Positions 1 to 6,215 of a DNA stretch of 16,286 nucleotides are shown in pieces. The notes under the pieces were generated by a model, which was given only the letters and a program-made list of their open reading frames with translations, did no database searches and was not told the origin of the DNA. A program made the position numbers and the translations under genes. The DNA comes from JBDUDK01 sp040002995 (GTDB taxonomy: Bacteria; Actinomycetota; Acidimicrobiia; Acidimicrobiales; Ilumatobacteraceae), in the NCBI GenBank assembly GCA_040002995.1, contig JBDUDK010000090.1, positions 1 through 16,286 on the forward strand. Direction: 5' to 3'. Positions within the stretch are counted from its first letter, which is position 1. Every line of letters begins with the position of its first letter.

Positions 1-910
1 AGCCGAGGTCCTCCATGAGGACGAGCTCGGTGGGCGTGAAGCAATCGTGGACCTCCGCCATCGCCAGCTCGGCGCGGGGGTTGTCGATGCCGGCCTGCGC
101 GTACGCGTCGGCGGCGGAGCGGACCACCTCGATGAAGGTGGTGTAGTCGTAGCTCGGGTCGATGGGACCGGCCGACGGACCGGCGACGAACGCGAGCGCT
201 TTCACGTAGAGGGGGTTATCGGTGTAGCGATGGGCGTCCTCGGCCCGCACGATGATCGCCGCCGCTGAACCGTCACTCACACCGGAGCAGTCGAAGATGC
301 CAAGCGGACCGGCGATGAGCGGCGAGCAGGCGATGGTTTCCTTGGCGACTTCCTTGCGGAACTGCGCCCGCGGGTTGAGCGCGCCGTTCTTGTGGTTCTT
401 CCACGCGATGCGCGTGAGGACGTCCTTCATCTCGGCCTCGTCGACGCCGTACTTCTTCGCGTACGCCGGAGCGAGGAGGCTGAACGATGCAGGCGCCGTC
501 ATCGTCGGAAGCGTGCCGTCGTTGGGCGGAGGACTTCCGGTGAGACCCGAGAAGCCCGAGTCCTTCAGCTTTTCGACGCCGATGGCCATCGCCACGTCGA
601 ACGCGCCCGAGGCGACCGCGTAACAAGCATTGCGGAAGGCCTCTGAGCCGGTGGCGCACATGTTCTCTAGGCGGCTCACGGGCTTGTAGTCGATCTTCAA
701 GGGCCGGCTGAGCGTGAGACCGCTCAGGCCCGAAGCCATGGTGCCGAGCCAGAACGCGTCGACATCGTCGATGGTGACGCCCGCCGACTTGAGCGCCGCC
801 GCCGACGAGTCGATCAGGAGATCGTCGACGCTCTTGTCCCAGTGCTCGCCGAAGTTCGTGCAGCCCATGCCGACGATGGCCACCTGGTCGCGGATGCCGT
901 GAGATGCCAT
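1..910 (-). CDS. Thiolase, SCP-x / lipid-transfer protein type (partial, 3' end outside window)
   Basis: Likely cleaves or forms 3-ketoacyl-CoA thioesters in the cytoplasm. The visible 303 residues start at an ATG (908-910) and read into a typical thiolase N-terminus (IRDQVAIVGMGCTNFGEHW). The acyl-accepting cysteine is present as C85 in ENMCATGSEAF, and the second active-site segment HDCFTPTE (H288, C290) lies near the window edge, so both catalytic halves are intact; roughly 90-100 C-terminal residues would be missing if it has the family's usual length of about 390-400. This HDCF signature is the one found in SCP2/Ltp-type thiolases, which often work with DUF35 proteins. The gene upstream on the same strand encodes exactly such a domain, 91 bp away, but an intrinsic terminator lies between them. 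Substrate cannot be read from the sequence; acetoacetyl-CoA, branched or steroid side-chain thioesters are all possible. Confidence 0.92.
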   Translation of the reverse strand, partial: MASHGIRDQVAIVGMGCTNFGEHWDKSVDDLLIDSSAAALKSAGVTIDDVDAFWLGTMASGLSGLTLSRPLKIDYKPVSRLENMCATGSEAFRNACYAVASGAFDVAMAIGVEKLKDSGFSGLTGSPPPNDGTLPTMTAPASFSLLAPAYAKKYGVDEAEMKDVLTRIAWKNHKNGALNPRAQFRKEVAKETIACSPLIAGPLGIFDCSGVSDGSAAAIIVRAEDAHRYTDNPLYVKALAFVAGPSAGPIDPSYDYTTFIEVVRSAADAYAQAGIDNPRAELAMAEVHDCFTPTELVLMEDLG

Positions 911-943
911 GGATGACTCGCTTTCTGTCTAAGTCCCCAATGT

Positions 944-982
944 ACGCCCCCGCTCGCGCGTACTGACGCGCGAAACCGACAC
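944..982 (-). promoter_or_regulatory. Intergenic two-block element, copy A (upstream of thiolase)
   Basis: On the minus strand, immediately after the terminator, GTGTCGGTTTCGCGCG occupies 982-967 and CGCGAG-N3-GGGCGT occupies 958-944. Both blocks recur in the same order and orientation at 11530-11558 upstream of the ROK kinase. Between them here lies an extra inverted repeat, CGCGCGT-CAGT-ACGCGCG (972-955), with a perfect 7-bp stem. The element ends about 33 bp before the thiolase start. Function is unknown; a promoter, an operator or a dispersed repeat all fit. Confidence 0.5.
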
Positions 983-990
983 CACAGACC

Positions 991-1012
991 AAAAAACCGC
1001 GTCAGAACGCGG
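991..1012 (-). terminator. Intrinsic terminator overlapping the stop codon of the HMGCS-like gene
   Basis: Read on the minus strand, CCGCGT-TCTG-ACGCGG forms a perfect 6-bp GC stem with a 4-nt loop, followed at once by six T residues (positions 996-991). The TGA stop of the HMGCS-like/DUF35 gene (1004-1002) sits at the loop/stem junction, so the hairpin is partly made of the last codons. It should end that transcript before the thiolase gene. Confidence 0.85.
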
Positions 1013-2411
1013 AGGGGCGGGCTTTCCAGAAGTAGTTGTGGACGCCCTCGGCGGTGTAGAGGCGACGGAACGTCATCTGGACGCGCTGGCCGATGGCCAC
1101 CTTGCCCGGGTCGGCGTCGGTCATCTCGCACTGGAACCGGCCGCCTCCGTCGAAGTCGATGACCACCACGATCGTCGGCGGGCTCAGGGAGAACGCCAGG
1201 CGATCGATGGTGTAGGTGGCGATCGTGGCGGGGACGTCGGCCAGTCGCTCCGGCTCCATCTGGTCGGTGGCGTGGCAATTGACGCACACCCGTGCCGGAG
1301 GAAGGTGCCGGGTGCCGCACGCCGTGCACCGGCTGCCCTCGAACCCGAACTTCCACATCTCGGTCCGCATCGCCGGCGGCCCGGCCGGGCGCTCGGGGTC
1401 GGGACGGCGAGGAGGCTCGCGGTCGAGGAAACCGCGCCACGTGAGGAAGCTGGCGTAGGGGAGATCGGTGCGTCCGGCCTCGATCTGTTCACGCACCGTC
1501 GTCTGGCGCCGATCGCTTTTGTACGCCGTGATGGCGTCGGTGACGCGCAGCAGCCACACATCGGCGCCGTCGGCGAGTTGCACGATCGCGATCACCTGAC
1601 CGGGCTCGGCCCGGTCGAGCACGTCGGCCAGCACGATCGCCGCGTGGGCGAGGCCGGTGTTGCCGATGGCCGTCGACAGATCGTCGGCCACCGCCTCGGC
1701 ACGTACGCCGGCCAGCTTCGCCACACCCCGCGCCGCCCGCGTGTGCAGGCCGGCCACGATGAGGTGGTCGACGTCGCCACCGGTGATACCCGCCGACTTG
1801 TACGCGTCGGTGATGGCCTCCTCGACAAGTGGCAGGTACACGAACTCGCCGAACCGCTCTTCCCACTGGCGACTCGTCGAGTCACCGGGTGTCCGCCAGC
1901 GGTCGAGAAACTCCGCCGTGGACGAACCGCCACCGATCGACCCGGCGATCACGCCCGGTCCGTCGCCGAACAAGATGGCCGCGGCGCCGTCGCCTCCGTT
2001 GACCTCGTCAGAGCCGCCCGGCAACCCAACCCGCAGATCGCTCAGTACCGCGAGATCGGAACCGTTCCCCGCCAGAGTGCACGCCGCCACCGATGAGCGG
2101 ACCGAGCCCGTCAGGTCGTACGCGCCCGCCGAACGGCGCAATCCCAACGCGGCGTGGATGGCGGTTGCGTTCGTCTTGTCGAGGTAGGCCGGCGCGACTG
2201 TCGAGAAGTACACGCTGCCGACGTCTGACCCCGCCGGTGCGGCCGCCATCGCCCGACGCGCCGCTTCGACGCCCATCGATGTGGTGTCCTCGTCATACGA
2301 CGCCACCGCGCGTGTCCCTCGTCCGCCACTGGCGCCGAGCACAGCCGCAATGGCCGATCGCTGCAAACGCCAGTACGGGACGTACGCGCCATACGAAACA
2401 ATCCCCGACAT
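1002..2411 (-). CDS. HMG-CoA synthase-like (KAS III-fold) domain fused to DUF35 zinc-ribbon/OB-fold domain
   Basis: A 469-aa fusion. Residues 1 to about 295 form a thiolase-superfamily domain of the HMG-CoA synthase/KAS III type (start MSGIVSYGAYVPYWRL, later AGLHTRAARGVAKLAG with H223 and IGNTGLAHA with N251). After a proline/arginine-rich linker (about 330-347), residues 356-469 form a DUF35 domain: a zinc ribbon with C362, C365, C376 and C379, then an OB-fold ending in a YFWKARP-type tail. DUF35 proteins bind CoA and bridge thiolase and HMGCS in archaea, or thiolase and hydratase in actinobacterial steroid degradation; here the bridge is covalent and a thiolase gene follows. Aligned by eye with archaeal HMGCS (FACKAGTAA), the cysteine position is V104 within GSVRSSVAAC, so condensing activity is doubtful unless C111 substitutes. 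A structural or CoA-binding partner of the thiolase is my preferred reading. Confidence 0.88.
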   Translation of the reverse strand: MSGIVSYGAYVPYWRLQRSAIAAVLGASGGRGTRAVASYDEDTTSMGVEAARRAMAAAPAGSDVGSVYFSTVAPAYLDKTNATAIHAALGLRRSAGAYDLTGSVRSSVAACTLAGNGSDLAVLSDLRVGLPGGSDEVNGGDGAAAILFGDGPGVIAGSIGGGSSTAEFLDRWRTPGDSTSRQWEERFGEFVYLPLVEEAITDAYKSAGITGGDVDHLIVAGLHTRAARGVAKLAGVRAEAVADDLSTAIGNTGLAHAAIVLADVLDRAEPGQVIAIVQLADGADVWLLRVTDAITAYKSDRRQTTVREQIEAGRTDLPYASFLTWRGFLDREPPRRPDPERPAGPPAMRTEMWKFGFEGSRCTACGTRHLPPARVCVNCHATDQMEPERLADVPATIATYTIDRLAFSLSPPTIVVVIDFDGGGRFQCEMTDADPGKVAIGQRVQMTFRRLYTAEGVHNYFWKARPSAF

Positions 2412-2469
2412 TGCGACCCCCTACTCGGCGCGAAACCCTACCGGCCGAGCATTGGGGGAACGAAAGGGG
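2412..2469 (-). promoter_or_regulatory. 58-bp spacer upstream of the HMGCS-like gene with a short copy (C) of the shared element
   Basis: On the minus strand this spacer contains GGTTTCGCGC (2437-2428) followed directly by CGAG-TA-GGGGG and then, 5 bp later, the ATG at 2411. The same core, GGTTTCGCGC then CGAG-N2-3-GGG, is found in copies A and B. The proximity to the start codon means that, if it is a promoter, the transcript would be nearly leaderless. No terminator is visible after the upstream nfuA-like gene, so read-through is possible. Confidence 0.4.
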
Positions 2470-3051
2470 TCAGCTGTAGAAGGGGTTCTCGCCCGTGGCG
2501 TGATCGGTGACGTCGACGACCTTTGTGACCGCGGGGATCTTCTCGCGGATCATCGTCTGCACGCCCTGCATCATCGTCATGCGGCTCATCGAGCACCCGT
2601 GACATCCGCCGCCCATCGTGAGGTACACGACGCTGTCGTCGTCGTGGCCGGCGAACGTGACGAAGCCGCCGTGCGCATCGAGCGCCGGGTTGATCTCACT
2701 GTCGATGATCGCCTTCACTTCGGCGGCCAGTTCGCCGTCGATGGTGAGCGTGCCCAGCTGGATCGGCTTGGGCTTGTTCGGGTTGCGCAGCACGAGGCCG
2801 TCGCGCTCGTAGTCGAGGGTGGCCCCTCGGAGATTGTCGACGTCCTTGGCCGGAATGATCGTGCGCAGGCCGTTGTGGTTGTCGATGCGGTCGGTGAGCT
2901 CGGCCTTTGTGAGCGTGGCAAACGACAGGTCGTAGGTGAAGTCGGGGCCGGTGTCGGACAGGATCTCGATCCGCACGCCCAGCCGGTTGCCCTCCGGCTC
3001 CTCATCGCGCAGCTCGACGAGCTTCGTGTGGGCGGCCTCGGTGAGCGTCAT
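2470..3051 (-). CDS. nfuA: NfuA-type Fe-S cluster carrier (degenerate A-type domain + NifU domain)
   Basis: Carries and delivers [4Fe-4S] clusters to apoproteins in the cytoplasm. With the ATG at 3051 the protein is 193 aa: an N-terminal A-type-like domain (about 1-95) with no cysteines, and a C-terminal NifU domain (about 105-193) whose only cysteines, C150 and C153 in GGGCHGCSM, are the cluster ligands. This layout, length and cysteine numbering agree almost exactly with E. coli NfuA (191 aa, C149/C152), which is why I chose this start over an in-frame GTG at 3114; the 21 extra residues from there are low-complexity Pro/Ala-rich and unlike the family, and would leave only 23 bp to the divergent gene. 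No clear Shine-Dalgarno sequence precedes either start. It lies 58 bp upstream of the HMGCS-like gene on the same strand; a functional link is not evident. Confidence 0.9.
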   Translation of the reverse strand: MTLTEAAHTKLVELRDEEPEGNRLGVRIEILSDTGPDFTYDLSFATLTKAELTDRIDNHNGLRTIIPAKDVDNLRGATLDYERDGLVLRNPNKPKPIQLGTLTIDGELAAEVKAIIDSEINPALDAHGGFVTFAGHDDDSVVYLTMGGGCHGCSMSRMTMMQGVQTMIREKIPAVTKVVDVTDHATGENPFYS

Positions 3052-3137
3052 GGCGGGCTCGTCGCCGGGCGCCAACGGCGAGGCGGCGAACGGGGAAGCG
3101 GTGGGCGTTGTCACATGTGCAGGTTACCGTCGAGTCC

Positions 3138-3866
3138 ATGACGATCGACTATCTCGGCTCGATTCGCTCCGACGTTGACGCCCTGCTCGCGGTGCTCGAA
3201 CGGGGCCCCTTGGATACGCGAGTGCCCTCGTGTCCGGAATGGGACCTCGCCCAGCTCGCGGCCCACGTCGGGCGGGTGCACGGGTGGGCGACCACGGCCG
3301 TATCGACCGGTTCGCCTCCCGCCGGTGTGCCCAAATCTCCCGACGACCCTCAGGCCGCCAAGGCCTTCCTCGCCGAAAACGCGGAGGCACTCTTGGCCAC
3401 TCTCAGCACGGTCGAGCCAAACAAACCAGCTTGGAATTTCAGTGGTTCCGGGCAGACCGCGGACTGGTGGATCCGGCGACAAGCGCACGAGATTGCCGTG
3501 CACCGTTGGGACGCCGAGTCGGCGTTGGGTGACCCTTCACCGATCGCGGCCGAGCTCGCCGTCGACGGCGTCGAGGAGTTCCTCACCGTGCTGGCCCCGC
3601 TGCGGCTCGGCGGCAAGGACGGCATCGACATAGGCGGGTCGATCCACCTTCATGCCAGTGACGCCGAGGGCGAGTGGACGCTGCACACCGACGACGGGAT
3701 CTTCCGCGTCACCAAGGGCCACAGCAAGGGCGACGTCGCCGTGCGCGGCCCCGCGTCTGCGCTCGTGCTGTTGCTCTGGAACCGCATCGGCCCCCGGGAC
3801 GCGGGGCTTGAAGTGTTCGGCGACCCCGCGGTGCTCGACAACTGGCGGTCGATCACGACTATCTAG
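3138..3866 (+). CDS. Maleylpyruvate isomerase family mycothiol-dependent enzyme (DinB-like)
   Basis: A 242-aa protein of the MDMPI family, which uses mycothiol, the actinobacterial thiol cofactor. The N-terminal DinB-like four-helix domain contains the probable metal triad H43 (in QLAAHVGRVHGW), E118 and H122 (in AHEIAVHRWDAE); the E-x3-H spacing is that of the characterised Corynebacterium enzyme. The C-terminal part (about 165-242) is the sterol-carrier-like MDMPI domain ending in GDPAVLDNW. I chose the ATG at 3138; in-frame extension to TTG 3108 would overlap the longer form of the divergent nfuA. The real substrate is unknown, since most family members are not maleylpyruvate isomerases. 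It converges with the SDR gene, the two stop codons overlapping in the palindrome CTAG (3863-3866). Confidence 0.88.
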   Translation: MTIDYLGSIRSDVDALLAVLERGPLDTRVPSCPEWDLAQLAAHVGRVHGWATTAVSTGSPPAGVPKSPDDPQAAKAFLAENAEALLATLSTVEPNKPAWNFSGSGQTADWWIRRQAHEIAVHRWDAESALGDPSPIAAELAVDGVEEFLTVLAPLRLGGKDGIDIGGSIHLHASDAEGEWTLHTDDGIFRVTKGHSKGDVAVRGPASALVLLLWNRIGPRDAGLEVFGDPAVLDNWRSITTI

Positions 3867-4630
3867 TGGGAGCGAATCTCACCGCCGCCGTTGCACTCGA
3901 TCCGCTGGCCCGTGACGTAGCCGGCCCCGTCGCCGCACAACCACAGCACCACGCGCGCCACGTCGATCGGCTGGCACACGTGCCCGAACGGAGATGACGC
4001 GTCGAGCATGCGGAGATCATCCACGCCACCGGCCTTCGCGAGCCGGCGCCCCATCTCTGACTCGACGAGGCCCGGCGCCACCACATTCACGTGGATGTTG
4101 TGCTGGCGCTCTTCCTTGGCGAGCGTGAACGCGAGCGCCTCGAGCGCGGCCTTGCCCATGTTGTAGGGCGCGCCGTTTCCCGCGTAGTGCGACGTCGCCA
4201 CCGAGGAGATCATCACGACGTCGCCGCGCGGCCGCGTGCGCATCGAAGGCAAAACCATCCGGGTCAGCGCATGCGGCCCGAGCGCGTGAGTCCGTACGAC
4301 GCGCTCGAGCTCGGCCATGTCGGTGTCGGCGACCGACTTGCCCCGCGACGCGATGCCGCCGTTGTGTACGAGCAGATCGATCGGACCAAGCTCATCGAGC
4401 ACCGCGGCCACCATGGCCTGGTTCTGCTCTTCATCGTCGACGGATGCCTGGTAGGCCCGCGCCCGGCCACCGGCGGCCTCGATCGCCTTCAGGGTGTCCT
4501 CGGCCGCTTCGACGTCCTTGCGGTAATTCACCGCGATGGTCGCGCCCTCCGATGCGAGCAGCTCGCTGATGCCACGCCCGATGCCGCGGCCACCACCCGT
4601 CACGAGTGCCACTCTTCCCTCGAGCTGCAC
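3863..4630 (-). CDS. Short-chain dehydrogenase/reductase, FabG-like
   Basis: A 255-aa classical SDR, probably an NAD(P)H-dependent 3-oxoacyl or alcohol/ketone oxidoreductase in the cytoplasm. Visible motifs are the dinucleotide-binding TGGGRGIG (11-18), the HNGG variant of NNAG (89-92), the catalytic serine in MISSVA (S142/S143), the YNMGK pair (Y156, K160), and the C-terminal YVTGQRIECNGGG. The start is the GTG at 4630, preceded by a strong GAGGGAGG ribosome-binding site six bases upstream; the reading frame stays open well upstream, but that part does not resemble the family. The usual tetrad asparagine after the fourth helix appears replaced by H115 (VVRTHALG). It is divergent from the CDF transporter with 40 bp between starts. 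Substrate cannot be assigned. Confidence 0.9.
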   Translation of the reverse strand: MQLEGRVALVTGGGRGIGRGISELLASEGATIAVNYRKDVEAAEDTLKAIEAAGGRARAYQASVDDEEQNQAMVAAVLDELGPIDLLVHNGGIASRGKSVADTDMAELERVVRTHALGPHALTRMVLPSMRTRPRGDVVMISSVATSHYAGNGAPYNMGKAALEALAFTLAKEERQHNIHVNVVAPGLVESEMGRRLAKAGGVDDLRMLDASSPFGHVCQPIDVARVVLWLCGDGAGYVTGQRIECNGGGEIRSH

Positions 4631-4670
4631 AACCGACCTCCCTCGTGGATGCGTGTGGCAACCTTCGCCC
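4631..4670. promoter_or_regulatory. 40-bp divergent spacer between SDR and CDF genes
   Basis: It contains the minus-strand ribosome-binding site GAGGGAGG for the SDR (about 4637-4644). For the plus-strand CDF gene (GTG at 4671) I see no ribosome-binding site, so its messenger may be leaderless. The space is too short for two separate full promoters, so each promoter probably overlaps the other gene's start. Confidence 0.45.
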
Positions 4671-5579
4671 GTGACCGAAGGCAGCCGCAAGGCGATCATC
4701 GCCGCGTTCGTTGCCAACCTCGGGATCGCCATCTCGAAGTTCGTCGCCTTCGCGATCACTGGTTCGGCCGGACTGCTCGCCGAATCCGTCCACTCCCTCG
4801 CCGACACCGGCAACCAAGGTCTGCTCTTCCTCGGCGGCCGCCGTGCGCGACACGAGCCCACTACGGAGCACCCGTTCGGCTTCGGCCGCGAGCGTTACTT
4901 CTGGGCGTTCGTCGTCTCTGTGGTGCTGTTCACGCTGGGCGGCGCCTTCGCGATCTACGAGGGCGTCGACAAGCTGCGCCATCCCCACAAGCCCGAATCG
5001 CTCGGATGGGCGGTCGGTGTCCTCGTGGCCGCCGTCGTCATGGAGACCCTCTCGTTCCGCACCGCGATCAAAGAGGCGAACCACACCCGCGGCGGGCAGC
5101 CGTGGGCCCGGTTCATCCGCCGCAGCAAGGCACCGGAGCTTCCCGTCGTCTTGCTGGAGGACTTCGGCGCGCTCATCGGGCTGATGTTCGCGCTGGTGGG
5201 CGTGGTGCTCGCCAACGCCACCGGTAACGCCCGTTTCGACGCGCTCGGATCGCTCGCCATCGGCATCCTGCTGTGCGCCATCGCGATCGTGCTGGCGATC
5301 GAGATGAAGAGTCTGCTCATCGGCGAGTCGGCCGGACCGCACGTGCAGGCCACCATCGCGCAGGCGATGGAGAGCCACCCGCGCGTACACCGGCTCATCC
5401 ATATGAGGACACAGCACCTCGCCCCCGACGAACTCCTCGTGGCCGCGAAGGTCGCGTTCGATTCGACGCTGTCGTTCGAAGAGTTGGCCCGCACCATCGA
5501 CGACGTCGAGCGAGCCGTGCGAGAGCGCGTGCCCGAGGCCCAATTCATCTACGTCGAGCCGGACTGCTTCCGCGAATGA
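4671..5579 (+). CDS. Cation diffusion facilitator (CDF) family metal transporter
   Basis: A 302-aa inner-membrane exporter, probably moving a divalent metal out in exchange for protons. Hydrophobic segments fall at about 8-30, 34-54, 77-97, 112-130, 158-180 and 190-213, the six-helix CDF layout, followed by a soluble domain of about 90 residues (220-302). The intramembrane site in helix 2 is HSLAD (H41, D45). In helix 5 the usual H/D-x3-D is replaced by LLEDFGALIG (E163, D164), a pattern suggesting the ZnT9-like branch, so metal preference should not be assumed to be zinc. An in-frame ATG lies upstream at 4536 but inside the divergent SDR gene; GTG 4671 (VTEGSRKAIIAAFVAN) matches the family start. 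The stop overlaps the next start (ATGA, 5576-5579). Confidence 0.9.
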   Translation: MTEGSRKAIIAAFVANLGIAISKFVAFAITGSAGLLAESVHSLADTGNQGLLFLGGRRARHEPTTEHPFGFGRERYFWAFVVSVVLFTLGGAFAIYEGVDKLRHPHKPESLGWAVGVLVAAVVMETLSFRTAIKEANHTRGGQPWARFIRRSKAPELPVVLLEDFGALIGLMFALVGVVLANATGNARFDALGSLAIGILLCAIAIVLAIEMKSLLIGESAGPHVQATIAQAMESHPRVHRLIHMRTQHLAPDELLVAAKVAFDSTLSFEELARTIDDVERAVRERVPEAQFIYVEPDCFRE

Positions 5580-6205
5580 CGACAATCATCTTCAGCGGCG
5601 GCACCCCACCGCACCCTGGGATTACCAGCGTACTGCCGGCCGACCGTCACGTGATCGCCGCCGACTCCGGGATGGACCACGCGCTCGCCCTCGGCATCGA
5701 GGTCGACCTGCTCGTCGGCGATCTCGACTCGGTGCGTCCCGAATCCATCGCGCTCGCGAAAAAGGTCGAGCGCCATCCGTGGGACAAGGACGTCACCGAC
5801 CTCGAATTGGCCCTCCTCGCCGCGCTCGACCGCGGTGAACCAACACTCGTGGTCGCCGGCGGCGGAGGCCGCCTCGACCACCTCGCGGCCGAGTTCGCGG
5901 TGTTGGCCTCGCCTCGATGGGCCGCCCTCGACCTGCAGATCTGGATGGGGCCCAACATGCTGCTGCCCGTCCACAGCGGACAATGCCGAGCCGTCGACGG
6001 GGCCTACGGCGCGACGGTGACGCTGCTCGCCGTGCTCGGACCGGCCACGGGCGTCACGACCACAGGACTGCGATGGGCGCTCGACGATGCGACGCTCCTC
6101 CCCGATTCGACCCGCGGCGTGAGCAACGTGCTCACCGAACCGCTCGCCACGATCGAGGTGAAAGAAGGGGTCGTCGTCGTGGTCGTGCCCGATGTCTGGA
6201 CATAG
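5576..6205 (+). CDS. Thiamine pyrophosphokinase-like protein
   Basis: A 209-aa protein predicted to transfer pyrophosphate from ATP to thiamine, giving thiamine diphosphate. The catalytic N-terminal domain has all expected signatures: AADSG (28-32), DLLVGDLDS (44-52) with acidic metal ligands, DKDVTDLELAL (70-80) and GGRLDH (97-102). The C-terminal half (about 125-209) fits the thiamine-binding beta domain (LRWALDD, SNVLTEP). Length is normal for bacterial ThiN-type enzymes (about 205-215). The start overlaps the CDF stop by 4 bp (ATGA), indicating translational coupling. A pterin or other substrate cannot be excluded, since related proteins of this fold act on 6-hydroxymethylpterin. Confidence 0.88.
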   Translation: MTTIIFSGGTPPHPGITSVLPADRHVIAADSGMDHALALGIEVDLLVGDLDSVRPESIALAKKVERHPWDKDVTDLELALLAALDRGEPTLVVAGGGGRLDHLAAEFAVLASPRWAALDLQIWMGPNMLLPVHSGQCRAVDGAYGATVTLLAVLGPATGVTTTGLRWALDDATLLPDSTRGVSNVLTEPLATIEVKEGVVVVVVPDVWT

Positions 6206-6215
6206 GGTCGCCGTT

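Noticed and set aside
273..992. Long arginine-rich open frames opposite or out of frame with real genes, such as this one across the thiolase
   Set aside because: High GC leaves stop codons rare in shadow frames; the composition (Arg, His, Gly, Pro-rich) has no family features and the true frame encodes a full thiolase signature.
1002..3051. A mevalonate pathway locus
   Set aside because: Thiolase and an HMGCS-like protein are present, but the catalytic cysteine appears to be missing and no HMG-CoA reductase, mevalonate kinase or related gene is in the window.
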